Source of the DNA: Rutstroemia sp. NJR-2017a BVV2
Lineage: Eukaryota; Ascomycota; Leotiomycetes; Helotiales; Rutstroemiaceae
Length of the DNA stretch: 64,000 bases
NCBI GenBank assembly: GCA_002946415.1
Contig: NJPS01000044.1
Coordinates: 620,001-684,000 of the forward strand
Direction: 5' to 3'
The notes under the pieces are model-generated. The model searched no databases. It had not been told where the DNA came from and saw nothing but the letters and a program-made list of their open reading frames with translations. Position numbers and translations under genes: made by a program. Shown piece after piece: positions 43,313-54,882 of this stretch. Every line of letters begins with the position of its first letter. Positions within the stretch are counted from its first letter, which is position 1.

Positions 43313-46175
43313 TTAGTAGAAGACCTTTGGCTGCCAAAGCGGTGGTCGTGCGCTTTCGGTATCCCAGACAAGCTTGTTCTTCTCGTTGATTGTACATCCT
43401 TCATCAGTGATCGGGATGACCTTGCTTGTGTGCAAAACTTCTTGTTTACTGATACCAGCTTCGTCTCTGGGAATCCAGAGCAGTGGGCTGTCAGAAACGA
43501 CCGCAGGTGGGTAGTAAGCGTTCTTTGCGGTTCTCTCGTCATAGAGGTTGTCTGGATCAATACCAGCTGAGGGAACGAGTGCACGAAGAGTGGCATAATC
43601 GGAGTAGATGTGTGGTTTGAGGAATCGAGTCAGAAGGTTTCCTCTTCCAGCGGGCTCAGGAGCAAGCTCAGCACCAGATTTCTCCCCACTCTTCTCGTTG
43701 GAAGCTCCACTTACACCAGCCTCGAGCTCAGATCGGAGTTCCTCTTCGTAAGCCTCGAGAGACTTGGGCAGAGTGTCCAGAAGTGGGCCCATAGCCTTGT
43801 TGAGCGAGACGTGGAATAAAACAGTGAAGATAAGGAACACTATCATAAGTACCAAGGGTCCAATCGAGGTCCCGATGGCAAAGAGACCAATCAGGCAAAG
43901 CTCCGAAAGGTAGACGCCGGTAAGAAGTTGTTGAAGCGCACGTGGATATATTAAGCCTTTGGTGTCAATTTGAGCATCGGTGACGAACAAGACGTTGTAT
44001 CTGTAAGCAAGGTAGAAGAGACCCATGCCAATGCAGGCAAATCCCAACACCAATGGCTGAATACAAGAATAGGTAATACCTGAACAAGTTAGTTAGTTTA
44101 TCATCATCTATGTGCAGTTTTCTCCAACATACCAATGACAGCGATATTCGTGAAAACGGGTAGAGTACTGCCCCAAGAGATGGCGCTCAAGCTGGTCCAT
44201 TTTGCGTACATCTTTCTGGGGGTACTCGCCAACAACTTGTAAAGGATCTTGAACACGAAGAAACCAACGACTTGAGAGATAACACCAGAAGCAACGGTCA
44301 AACCCTGGACGATGAAGTAAGAAATGTAGAAGTTGGCTGAAGTAGGTAACTTGTTCGCGAGGAGTTGAAGAATTCCGGTTGGTTCATGGATAATCTGGTA
44401 AACGACGGACGACGCAGATGCTGCAACGGTAACGACCAGGAAAACCTGGACGACCTGAAAAGCAAAGTATGCATTTTGAGTGAAAAGCTCGACACGTGCA
44501 AGTGTGGGTTCGCCGGACAGTTTGGCGCAGACTGTTTACATGTTAGCGTAGTCAGTGTGCTATTTCTTGGACAACTTACGTCTCATGATGACGGGTACGA
44601 GTGACATGAGAATTGACAAAGCGACAGATGGTAGGAGACCAGAGATAACACCCATGATCCAGCTGGGCACTGCCTCCAACCAGGAGAGCCAGCTGAATGA
44701 TTCGAGGTAGGTAATGTTAGAAATAGCACCAACAACGGCAACAGGAATAGCCCAGAAGACAATCAATGCAGTAATAAATCCAACCACCGCAAATCTTCGA
44801 ATGACTCTTTGCCACCATGAGATAGTCAGTGACTTCCAGACAACCTCACTGGGATGCACACCAATGTACCTTGGCGTCATGTGGAGGGCTTGGTGGTGAG
44901 CAAGACTTTGGAAAGCAGCTTGGGCATCAGATTGGGTAGCGAACTCGATGAATACAGCCCCGACTGTCTTGGTCTCTCCGGAGAGATATGTGTTTTGCGC
45001 AGCTTCGGTTTCAGGAATAAGAGTCTCCAATTGGCTTCTTGCCCAATCAATAGTGTCAACCTTTTTGCCGTACAAACCAAATTTTCCAAGTTTGTGTGTA
45101 GGACGCTTCTTCTGAGGAATCCATCTTGAGGCCATGGATCCAGACTCGCCTTCGCCTTCAATAACTGGCAGTTCATCCTGGCTAGCTCCATTCTTAATTG
45201 CCTTGAGCCTCGCCCCATTAGCTTGCTTGATAAGTTTGACCTCTGCATTCTCGAGCTTAAAAGCGATTTCGTCGCGCTTCTTTACCAGTTCGTCGACTTT
45301 CTCGGTATCCGCAGTAATCCAAACATTTCGGACAGAAGTCCCAAATATTTTTCTGAGCTTTCCTTCGTCTAGGAATGGTGCTGGTACCGAGATGAAAAGA
45401 ACGGTTCTCGAAGAGATGCGGTTGGCGCAAACCGGATTCAGGAGGAAGGCTTGTCTGAGGTTGACGTAGAAGATGGTTTCGCGGGTTACTAGGAACAGCA
45501 CACTATACGACTCAAAATTAGTAAGGATACAAAACGTAAGATGCACAATGTAACAGGGGCAGAGGACGAAAATCGCCAGAAATATTCGATCCAAAGGCGT
45601 GCAATGAATCATGGGAGAAATGGTGTAAGGAATGGTTATGCTTACAATCCAAAGAAAATCCATCCGATAAAGCAGGTCGCGTAGTAACGATCTTTCCCAG
45701 ATTGACTCTTCACCGATATGTTACTGATGGAAAGAATATCAAGCTGTTGAGCTCCACCTCCACCAGTAGCATTGATAGGGAAGAGAACCGGCCAAGTGAT
45801 ACAGCAGCCGACGAACATGATAACAACCGTCATGCGCAAGAAGCGGAGGAAGAGATAGGCATCCAGTCCTTGGTGTTGAAGAGCATATAGGTCGGGGATT
45901 TTGGCGAAGGGGCCAATCCAATTAAAGAGACCCGAAGGGAGGGGTTTTGTTCGCTCTCTTTTTTGATATCAGCAATTTTTACTACCGCTCGAGCATCAAT
46001 TGACTTACTGTTCTCGCAACGCACCCAAGTAGGTTCTTGGGGCATACCACCGTACATTGCTTCTTCGTAGGATTACGAAGATAAGGAAGTAGATGGCGGC
46101 AACAATCAAGGTAGGTACCAGAGTTGCTACCAATGCTGACAAGGACGAACTGACTTGCTTGGCGGTGTCGGACAT
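43313..46175 (-). CDS. CSC1/RSN1-type stress-gated calcium-permeable channel (OSCA/TMEM63 family)
   Basis: Five exons: 46009-46175, 45646-45957, 44580-45502, 44133-44531 and 43313-44079. The introns restore frame and give 855 residues, normal for the family. The N-terminal region has three membrane helices, starting VPTLIVAAIYFLIFVIL and followed by RERTKPLPSGLFNWIGPF across the first intron. A cytosolic domain (LRKIFGTSVRNVWI to GAVFIEFATQSDAQAAFQ, RRM-like) follows. The RSN1_7TM core begins at about IRRFAVVGFITALIVFWAIP. It continues through VAASASSVVYQIIHEPTGIL, YFIVQGLTVASGVISQ and PLVLGFACIGMGLFYLAYRY. A hydrophilic tail ends in PLWQPKVFY. It probably sits in the plasma or an internal membrane and carries cations on hyperosmotic stress. 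Its divergent neighbour starts at 48311. Confidence 0.93.
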
Positions 46176-48310
46176 GATTGCGATGTAGAGTAATCACTCT
46201 ACGATTCAGTTGACGTCGACCTTCTTGTTGTAGTTGTTTCTTCGTGTCTTTGTTGTTTTGCTCGCATGCGAGCAAAATCAACTTTCAAAGACGGTTGGAG
46301 GGAGGAAGGAAAGCGAAACGAAATTGCGGGCTGGGGAAATGAAGTATTAAAGAAGTAAAATCAAGGTGAGAGACAGACGCGCAGCCAGGTATGAAGCACA
46401 GACCAAGCGATGCAATGTATTTCGGTTCCGATTCGAAACCCAAGAGCAGGGAATCAAGAATTTTCGATGGACGGTACATGTATGGGAGGAAATAGTCGCT
46501 GCAAGATGAAATAATTGGGAGGCAAGGATCTTCCTTATGACGATATTTTGCGGCAGACCCTTCATGCTTCTTTCAAATATTCAAGTCCTTTCAATCCTTC
46601 AGATGCTTCACTTCCAACTTATCGCGATAAAAAGCCGATGAGTTCAGATTGTGGATCATTTTCTTCTTAATCAAAGACATCAACAAAGATCATCATCTCG
46701 GCGTAGTACCTTCGCGCACCTTCGTGCACCGGTATGTTGGCCGCATAATGAGCAAAGTGACACACACGCGTACTCTGTACAGCAAACACAAACAGCAAAC
46801 AGCAAAACAATACTTTGTAAGATTAGGAAAGGATGCAGATGCAGGTGTGGCTTCCTGCAAGCAACAGCTCCCTTTGCTGTTACCCGTACCACCGTCAGTT
46901 GTCTTGGACAGCTCTAGAACCGACGCTCATTTCTGCCCCGCGCGTCTATAGAAATTGGTCAACTCATCACAGCTGAATCTGAATTTTCTTCTTCCACGGA
47001 ATGCAATGAGGCGTGGTTGGCCCAATCACAATGCCAAAATACCAGCAGAAACCGACAAGCAATTTCCAAAAACAACATGGATATGAGATAGCCGACGGCA
47101 AGCAGGAGCAAGGAGCAAGGAGCAAGGGGTTCCCGTCTGGGGCGGTCCAAAACCCTTTCGCAGAGTGCTATCCACCGATTTTCTGAAACCCCTGCACAGC
47201 TGAACCACTTTACTTCTGCGCGCATATCTCCTATGCGGCTGTGCCTCATCCCCCACGATCTATCACCAGCCACTTGGGTCTGCTTGCAGCAGCGGTGACA
47301 CAAGAAAGCGACAATCATCGTAGCACGGGCCGAGGCCTGGATTACGACAGTACTTGGGCGGTCGATAGTGACTCAGATTAAGCACAGTATCAGTGAAGTC
47401 AAGTACAGTCAAGTGACGTTTCCTCCCGTCCGATCTTTCACCGTCCCAGCTTCGCTAAGAAGCACTATCTCGCTGTCAAAATGGGCAGCCGTCTTTAGTA
47501 GAAGTGAAAAAGGCAATATCAAGTACTTGTACAGTACACCTAGTTAGTGTGGATTTAGCCCCAAGATCTGCTCTAGGTGACCCCCGACTCCCCGAATAAG
47601 ACCCCTATGGAGCGCAAAGATGCAGAACCCGCTAAAGCCTAGGTGCCGAACAGTGTGGTGGCCCTTTTCGGAACAAGACCCAGATCGGGCCACCACCAAA
47701 ATTAAGGATGCTGTCGCTTGCACTTCAATACAATCACGAAATATCACCGACCATATGGACGTGCGCTCCGCTCCGCTGGTCAAGGTGGGCGAGACGGTCA
47801 GTTGACGCGCAATATCACAATATCACAATACAGTCCAAGCTGAGAAAGCTTGATATGTTGATGTTCCTATCTGTTACACGGTGACAGCTGGTCAAGGCTA
47901 TGGGGAATTGCCAAGCTGATTCATCCACATTCAAACACTCAGCCACTCAAACATGGATTTATATCTTCAATTCACAAATTTCGTGCAGAGTATCGAAAAA
48001 AAGACTTTTCTAACTCACTAGGGCCATGTGTATTACTTTCCCATTCGAAAGCAATTTTTTTTTCGTTGTTACTGTCAATCAACAAAGGAATGCTTGACAG
48101 GATTTCCTGAATGAAATACATTCCTTCCATTTTCATTGTCTCTTAGGCAAGATGCGACCTGAATAATACCAGAAACGTCAAGCTCCATTTCTTTCATCAT
48201 GGAAGTTCATGTTTGGGATTCTACGATGTCTAGTATACTTCACAAGAGTGAAAATTTTCACTCTGAGCTCTATTTTCGCTTTCTAAGCTCGTACCAGGTT
48301 GCGGAAAATA
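46176..48310. promoter_or_regulatory. 2.1-kb divergent intergenic region
   Basis: This lies between the CSC1-like start and the coiled-coil gene start. It includes an AGCAAGGAGCAAGGAGCAAGG repeat at about 47102-47128, CAAACAGCAAACAGCAAA at about 46790 and a GTACTTGTACAGTACAC near-palindrome at 47523-47539. No gene was seen. Confidence 0.5.
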
Positions 48311-50044
48311 ATGGCAGCCGCGAAGCCAGCAATGATGTCCGGCGGCCTTACAGCTGGCGTAGAAAACGAGGCTGCGGGCGAGATGGATGATCTGATCATG
48401 GATGATGTAGGTGGAGGAGTTCCTCCTCGCAGCAAAAGTCCAGTCCAAGGGACGATACCTCGTACAAAGTTCGCAGAGGCCTATCGCTCAGTTTTCACTC
48501 TCAATCCTCGGGCGAATAGACCAAGTACGTTATTCGCACATCTAAATTGCAACTATCTATCTACCAAAGGTCATGCACCAACACTCCTTGAACTGAAGCA
48601 GCATGCTCAAGCATTGGTTATTCTGATCAAACAGATCGCCATCTCGACGTCAATAGGGGTCGTCGATAATCAGAATGCATATCCTGATGAAGACGTTCCG
48701 AGGTTCAATCCCAATGAAGCCTTCGATTTTCTCAATGATCTTAACCATGTCTACGAAAATAACACAGTTCACCACAACCTACCTCTCGTCTCTCTTCTCA
48801 ACACAATTGAAGCTCCTCAATACCCAGATGGAATGATGCCAAATCCAGAACAGCCCGGCGAGCTCACAGAAATCGATATATGTCCTCTACATCCAGTTAA
48901 ACCTGCACCACTCAACGGGCCGTCTCTTCCTTACGCAACTCACGAAGCACTACTCAAACATGCAAATGAAGCTCTAGAGCTGATAGATCACGAGTTCGGT
49001 GCCAAAGGTGGTCTTTTAGGTGTCTTACCACCTGAAGATGATAAATCTAATCGTCCTCTTGCCGAAAGCACCCTCCTGGGGCAGATGATTCTCTATATCC
49101 AGCGCCTCGTCGCCCGCCTCCACAATCTCGAGCGCCTCTATGCAAACTCTTTAGACGTTCTGAAAGGCGAAGCCACCATCCCCTACCAAGCTCTCTCTCA
49201 TATCGGTGTCGGCGGCCGCAGTGGCCGCGAACTCGTCTACCCTCAAGACCGCTTCGTCCTCGTCAATGCCGGCAACGACATCTGGCAATCCCTCAACTCC
49301 GAATTCGAAAAGCAAGAGCTCATCGACGAAGAAGTCCAAACCAATTTCTTCCACCAAGGCGTCGAAGGCGAACGACTCTGGGACCAAAAAGACGGCAAAG
49401 AAATCTCCCAAGGCCTCACCTACCTCAACATCCCAACCCGCTACTACCGTTTCCGCAACCACTCCCTCAAATCCGTCTTCATAATCCCCGGCCACGCCGC
49501 CCACCCCGGCACACAAGCCACCCGCGAAATGGAAAGCCGCCCCACGGTCGTGAGTGTCGTCAATCCCGTCTGGTCCGAGCGCGCCAGCATCTGGGAGCGC
49601 AAAGTCCGCGCCGATGTGGAAGAGCTGCAGCGCGTGCGTAGCGAAAACGAACAGTTACGGGAAGCAGCTGAGAGCGCCGCTAATGAACGCAAGTTTCTGG
49701 TAAAAGAGGTGCAAGCCCGCCGGAGCGATAACTTCCGTCTGCGAGAAGAGATCAGCGGGTTGAAGGCTGCGGAGCCGGAACGCGCTGCTGAGGTGGAGCG
49801 GATGGTGCTGGAGCGGGAGGAATTAAGTGGGTTGTGGGGGGAGTTGCGGAAGAGGGAGGAGGGTCTGCGAAAGGATCGGGAGATGTTTGCTGATGCGCAG
49901 CGGGCGGCGGGGTATGCCGCTAGTGAAGTGCAGAGGGAGAGGATGGCTGAGATGTCTGCATATAAGGAGAGAAGGGAGGAGTTGGAGTTGGAGTATCGGA
50001 AGCGAGTAGAGGAGTTGGAGGGTGAGAAAGCCGCAGTTACATAG
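48311..50044 (+). CDS. Protein of unknown function with C-terminal coiled coil
   Basis: Single exon, 577 residues from the ATG at 48311 (MAAAKPAMMSGG). Residues about 45-400 look globular, with distinctive segments: TKFAEAYRSVFTLNPRANRP, APTLLELKQHAQALVILIKQ, NPNEAFDFLNDLNHVYENN and ICPLHPVKPAPLNGPSLPYA. Others are GQMILYIQRLVARLHNLERL, PQDRFVLVNAGNDIWQSLNSEF and LTYLNIPTRYYRFRNHSLKS. From about residue 410 to the end it is Glu/Arg/Leu-rich with heptad spacing, a long coiled coil. There are no signal peptide, membrane segments or known catalytic motifs. The open frame, its length and low-complexity-free core make it a real gene. A scaffold role would be a guess from the coiled coil alone. Confidence 0.78.
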   Translation: MAAAKPAMMSGGLTAGVENEAAGEMDDLIMDDVGGGVPPRSKSPVQGTIPRTKFAEAYRSVFTLNPRANRPSTLFAHLNCNYLSTKGHAPTLLELKQHAQALVILIKQIAISTSIGVVDNQNAYPDEDVPRFNPNEAFDFLNDLNHVYENNTVHHNLPLVSLLNTIEAPQYPDGMMPNPEQPGELTEIDICPLHPVKPAPLNGPSLPYATHEALLKHANEALELIDHEFGAKGGLLGVLPPEDDKSNRPLAESTLLGQMILYIQRLVARLHNLERLYANSLDVLKGEATIPYQALSHIGVGGRSGRELVYPQDRFVLVNAGNDIWQSLNSEFEKQELIDEEVQTNFFHQGVEGERLWDQKDGKEISQGLTYLNIPTRYYRFRNHSLKSVFIIPGHAAHPGTQATREMESRPTVVSVVNPVWSERASIWERKVRADVEELQRVRSENEQLREAAESAANERKFLVKEVQARRSDNFRLREEISGLKAAEPERAAEVERMVLEREELSGLWGELRKREEGLRKDREMFADAQRAAGYAASEVQRERMAEMSAYKERREELELEYRKRVEELEGEKAAVT

Positions 50045-51186
50045 TATGGAGAGGGTGGCACTTGACGTTCTTTTGAGATGTAAACATGGTTTACGGGAGT
50101 TTCGAGGAAATTGAAATGGGTGTTTGATATCTGTGCTGGGAGCAAAATTATTATGAATAGTGTAGCTGTGTTTTTGTATTAACGTATCAAGTATATTAAT
50201 GTTAGTCTATCATATCTTCCGCTCAATCTCGATTCGCCTTTGTCCATAGCGTGGACAGAATAGCGTGTAGATGATTGGACATAAGGATTAGAATGGCACA
50301 AGCGAACGGAGGACTACACCACTGATTCAGAAATTGCATGCAAATGGTATGTATGTATACATTATCTCTCCAGTCGATTTTGATAACACAGGCTAGTCGC
50401 CTGACAATAAGCAAGCACCGACTGGAGAACTCTAGGTATTAAGTTATTATACATAGGCTACTCAATGGTTAGCCATGGTGGATTTTGTAGCTCTTTAGCC
50501 CACCCATGGACCCATTGAGCACGATCAATCCACCCAGATCAGAACCCACCGGATAATCCAAGTAGTGGTGAAACAGCTAATGGGTAGGCATTATACATTA
50601 TTCCCCTCAACACACCCTCTGATGCTTATCGGGCTTGCGGCTTTGCCCCGAAAGGACTGCAACTTAGGCCTCTGGAGCGCTGTCCTACATCTAGGCGTGC
50701 ATATTGCACTCTGCATAGAGTAAAGAAGAGTTAACAAAGTCTCAAGCACACCAACTCATCTACCCCGATGTGCTACCGCGCGGTTTTCCAACAAACCCAA
50801 TCACATCGGTTGAGTTTCTGCCGCGGAGGCATGAAAGTGCGTGAACACTTTTGATGAAAGCATACTTTGTAAAGCACTGAGTGCCATGGACTTGGTTGAA
50901 TTAATACTCTAGATAGCATGCAGAAATACATTAACACGGTTCGGGTCGAAGAACTCAACGTCTAGCTGATCAGTTTACGTCGTCTGCGCGTAGCTTCGTC
51001 ATTTTAGCCAACCAGATGAGATATAAAAACTGCTACTTTGCGTTTCTGTTCGCGTAACCAGAGTAGCAGTTCACGCAAATAGATATTTGGTACTGCAGGG
51101 TAAGGTTACACCATTTTTATCTGTGCAACCAAGTAATCTACAAGCGCGTTACAACGTGTTGAGAAAATACTAATCGCATCTTACAG
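50045..51186. other. Intergenic region with a possible LTR relic
   Basis: No gene was seen. The 150 bp at about 50460-50612 may be the end of a long terminal repeat (separate entry). The DNA just before 51187 should hold the missing N-lobe of the kinase relic but shows no kinase motif. Confidence 0.45.
50460..50612 (-). mobile_element. Possible Copia-type LTR fragment (tentative)
   Basis: Read on the minus strand from 50612, the sequence begins TGTTGAGGGGAATAATGTAT and is preceded by a short purine-rich CAGAGGG. That is the arrangement of a polypurine tract followed by the TG end of an LTR. The same stretch contains an imperfect inverted repeat (CTCAATGG at 50460 with CCATTGAG at 50512). No second LTR, target-site duplication or pol motif was found, so the call rests on the end sequence alone. 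Confidence 0.3.
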
Positions 51187-51994
51187 ATATCAAGGCAGAT
51201 AACATTTTGACTGCAATTGAGGACAAGTCCATCTTCGATGCCTTTACGGAAGGAGAACTAAATCATCCTTTGCCTCGCAAACTGGTCAACGGTGTGACTG
51301 TATATGCTTCACGGATTTTTGACAACCCAAGAATCTTCGGCGATTCAGTTTTGAGCGACTTTGGCTCAGCAGTCCGAGATGATGAAAAGAGGAATCATAA
51401 TGCAATACCTGATATTTATAGGGTTAGTATGAATCCAACTTAACTGCATGGCAGCAAATGAATTTCCACAAGCTTGCCAACAACTTCCAGCTTTGAAAAT
51501 ATATACTAATTTCTCGATAGGCACCAGAAGTCATGATAAGAGCTGCATGGAGCTATCCTGTTGATATATGGAACGTAGGTGTGATGATTTGAGATTTGTT
51601 TGAGGACAAACATATGTTCCATGGTCAAGACTCCGATGGAGAAGGTTATTCTACTCGTGCTCATCTAGCAGAGGTTATGGGGATGCTGGGCCCTCCCCCC
51701 TTGGATTTTCTCGAAAGAGGGGTACGAACTCCTCAATTTTTCGACAAACAAGGTGCGTAACTGGAAATAAAAGTGTATTTGAGAGCCAAGACTAAACTCG
51801 TGATGGTGTAGGCAAATGGATAGCTGAAATGCCGATTGCGAAAGGTTTTAGAATTGGAGAAAACAGAACTACGTCTTCAGGGTAGGAATAAGGAGATGTT
51901 TTTGGACTTGATGCGTGGTATGCTTCAGTGGCGACCGGAAGATAGAAAATCGGCGGAGCAGTTGGCTGATAACCCTTGGGTCAATGATGTGTAG
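51187..51994 (+). pseudogene. 5'-truncated SRPK-like protein kinase relic (C-lobe only)
   Basis: Three exons still read with good splice sites: 51187-51423, 51521-51752 and 51812-51994. The relic begins inside the catalytic loop (IKADNILTAIEDKS), as in SR-protein kinases with H-x-D-x-K-x-D-N. It keeps VLSDFGSAV (DFG), an APEVMIRAAWSYPVDIWNVG activation-segment end, and MLQWRPEDRKSAEQLADNPW near the C-terminus. The N-lobe (Gly loop, Lys, Glu) and the loop HxD are absent upstream. Two lesions are visible: TGA where Trp is expected in GVMI-x-DLFE (about 51589-51591), and a frame change near 51845 between PIAK and VLELEKTELR. A functional kinase is excluded. It lies about 570 bp from the possible LTR fragment. 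Confidence 0.82.
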
Positions 51995-52549
51995 ACGCCA
52001 CGGAATCATGAGAATATGGTAGAACACAAAAAAATTGCCTCGTAAGTTCGACACTATTTCAGGCGCTGATAGTTCTTTCATTTGTATTGCAATACCCAGA
52101 GTTGATCGCTTGATCAAGAAGGAAAGACAAGTAATCGATGGCCAAGATCTGGCAGTGTGGCATGTAATCGCAAAGGACACGAAAGAATTAGGGCAATAAC
52201 CGTGACAGCAAAGTTGATAGAAAGATTAATCCATTGCATTTACACTTGTGTTTGATGGTCAACCTCTCATTTCCATTTCCATTTCCATTTCCATTCAAAT
52301 TTGCGCATAGAATTAAAAACCATAGAAATACGTAGTTAGAGGTCAAGTTGCAGGAGGAGACACTTTAAGCTACTGTAGCTAGCTACTCGAGCAGCCCCAA
52401 GCGAGTTCTCAGGCAGCCTTCACTATGCGGGTCCCTCAACGCGTCGCGTAAGGTTAATAGAAATCGCGTTGAACCCCGAGTGGAAATTATATTAGTCCTC
52501 GCCCATCAAACTTCCAACCCAAAGCTAAAATCCGACAACAACCGCAAAG
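51995..52549. promoter_or_regulatory. Upstream region of the RPA2 gene with (TTTCCA)n
   Basis: 555 bp after the kinase relic. It contains about four copies of TTTCCA at 52269-52296. It should hold the promoter of the replication-factor gene. No coding content was seen. Confidence 0.5.
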
Positions 52550-53598
52550 ATGTGTAAGTCGCTACTCTCCAGATGCTTATCAAGTTATATGTGCTGATAC
52601 TAGCAAAGCAAATTACGGATACTCAAATAATTACTCAACCACCACCTACGGTGCGCAAGGCGGGGCAGATGGAGGCGGATTTGTTCAAGGAGGAGGAGGA
52701 GGATATGGTGGTTCACAAGGAGGAAGTCAAGACAGTCCTGGAGGATCAAAGGTATGACTGTTCATCTCGCAGATTGATAACTCTATTAATAAAGCTTATT
52801 AGACATATGGCAAAGATACACTGCGACCTGTAACCATCAAGCAAATCCTCGACGCCGTACAACCCCACCCCGACGCCGACTTCAAAATCGACGGCGTCGA
52901 AGTAACCCAAGTACGCCACTCCTCCCTTCCTATCGCTCCCACTGCGCAGCTCACTAACTAAATCACAGCTTTCTTTCATCGGCCAAGTACACTCCGTCTC
53001 CAAGCAAGCCACAAACAACACATACAAAGTCGACGACGGCACCGGCCTCATCGAAGTAAAGCAATGGATCGACAGCGAAGCCGAGCCCGAGAACGCCAAA
53101 GCCGTCCCCCAAGAAGGCGAATACATCCACGTCTGGGGCCGGCTAAAGTCCTTCTCCAACAAACGCCACGTCGGCGCGCATGTCATCCGCCCCGTTACCG
53201 ACCACAATGAAATCACCTTCCATGGTTTAGAAGCCACGCTCGCGCATCTGCATTTCACGCGCGGACCACCGGGGGCGGCGAACACGGGTGCGGGCGCCGG
53301 GGTGAAGAATGAGGAGGGGATGTTTGTGGGTGGGTATGATGGGGCTGGGAACGGAGGAGGAGCTGGTGCCGGAGGAGCAGGGAAGGAATTACCGAATGGT
53401 ACGACGCCAAATGCGAGGAAGGTGTTCCAGTTGTTGCAGTCGGAGCCGCAGAATAATGAGGGTCTGCATGTGCAGAATATTGCGTCGAAGCTGGGTGTTC
53501 CGCTGAGCGATGTGTATAAGGCTGGGGATGAGCTGTTGGGAATAGGATGTATCTATACGACGGTGGATGATGAGACTTGGGCTGTGCTTGAGTATTAG
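52550..53598 (+). CDS. RFA2: Replication protein A, 32-kDa subunit (Rfa2/RPA2)
   Basis: Nuclear single-stranded-DNA-binding subunit of the RPA heterotrimer, acting in replication, repair and recombination. Four exons: 52550-52553 (a 4-bp first exon, ATG plus one base), 52609-52751, 52803-52910 and 52969-53598, with introns of 51-58 bp; total 294 residues. The N-terminal 48 residues are Gly/Ser/Tyr-rich (MSNYGYSNNYSTTTYGAQGG), the phosphorylated tail of this subunit. Then come TLRPVTIKQILDAV and the OB fold (LSFIGQVHSVSKQATNNTYK, VDDGTGLIEVKQW, EYIHVWGRLKSFSNKRHVGA). A Gly-rich linker leads to a winged-helix C-terminus (NEGLHVQNIASKLGVPLSDV, DELLGIGCIYTTVDDETWAV). The tiny first exon relies on an AAG acceptor at 52608 to keep frame. 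Confidence 0.92.
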
Positions 53599-53951
53599 GT
53601 GGAGAGGCTATGAATGAAAAGAAAGTGGGTATATTAGGCGTTGTGGACTGGGTCGGGACTATGATCTGGATTTTGCATGATGTAAATGCAATTTGGGCTG
53701 TGGGCATGAGATAATGAAGATAGATTAAGTGCAAATTTGAGCGGCTAATAAAGTCAATTTCTCAAAACCATGGGCAAATATGAAGTAAGAAGGGAGCGAA
53801 TACCATAGCGGCTGACTCCTCACCGGTGTCACCTAGTTTCAGTAAAATAGCACAGGAAGAGCAAACAAACATAATAAAATCCAAAAAGAAACCTGACATA
53901 AAATACCAATATCACAGATCTCCCCACCCTCAAATATACTCCCTCATTCAC
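53599..53951. other. Short convergent intergenic gap
   Basis: 353 bp between the RPA2 stop (+) and the acetyltransferase stop (-), AT-rich in its second half. Presumably 3' UTRs. Confidence 0.5.
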
Positions 53952-54882
53952 TCACTCAATCATCCTAACTTCCACACTCTGTTCCTTCCCCTTTGCTCCC
54001 GCACCCCTCGGCTCCCGAACCATAATCTGCATCTTCACGGGGCGCACCCCCCGCTCCAACACAATATCCGTCTTCCACGCAAACCCCAGCTTTCGATAGT
54101 AGCCCAGGTTGGCCTCGGCGCTGGACTCGAGGTAGGTGGCGCGGTTTTCGCAGTCGGCCTTTTTGGGGTTAGTTTGCTGAGTTGGGAGGTTTATTTTTGT
54201 GATGAAGCTGCCAGTGGGTAGAGGGAATGGGGATGGGGAAGGACGGGGTCAAGACGTACTTGAGCAGTCATATGCTCGACTAATTTCTTCGCGTACCCCT
54301 TTCCGCGCGCGCTGGGCTTGCTGCCAAGATAAACGAGATAATAGGAGTCGCTATCCCGGGCACCCAGGATGTCCTCCTTGGTGTGGTGCAAGAGGGGAAG
54401 AAACTCCTTGTAGAAGCGTTTCCTGCCTTCGCTGGAAAGCTTGTAGTAGAGTCTCCACATGCCACTGCGGAGAATAGTCCACCAATCGTCCATGTTGTTG
54501 CCGGGGGGCATCCTGTTGCTCGTTAACGTTTTGCTCGCTGTGGATGAAAGACAGAATATGCAGCGTACCATAGCGCAACGGCATCGTAGTTGGGTCCGAT
54601 GGTGGTGACAAGTCCCTTGTAGCAGTGGGCGGCGACGACGTAGCGCAGGATATCGCAGTGCAGTTTCCACTTGTACTCGGCGGAGTAGGTGGCCATATCG
54701 TCGGTGTCGATGAAGTAGCGGGCAACGTCGTCGGTTGCGAAGGCTTCGGCGAGACATTGAGCTGCTTGCTCGTACTCGTCGATGCCGATGACGCGGACTT
54801 CGTCTGATGAAGCAGACGAGGTGCTGCGGCTCTTCTCGAGGGTATTCATGGTGGTGGTATTACCCTTATTAGCATGCGCCAT
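53952..54882 (-). CDS. GNAT-family N-acetyltransferase
   Basis: Three exons: 54569-54882, 54260-54512 and 53952-54158, joined by introns of 56 and 101 bp in frame; 257 residues. The acetyl-CoA site is visible in the second exon: YYLVYLGSKPSARGKGYAKK fits motif A, Q/R-x-x-G-x-G/A, as R-G-K-G-Y-A. The third exon has motif B (ATYLESSAEANLGYYRKLGF). Residues about 28-60 (VRVIGIDEYEQAAQCLAEAF) form the usual first strand and helix. A Trp-rich helical segment (MDDWWTILRSGMWRL) lies between. The last exon was missed by simple ORF reading. The acceptor substrate is unknown; fungal relatives of this layout are uncharacterised. No targeting signal was seen. Confidence 0.88.

Noticed and set aside
44854..45469. 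Plus-strand frames within the CSC1-like gene
   Set aside because: Antisense shadows of the third exon, which encodes the conserved cytosolic domain.
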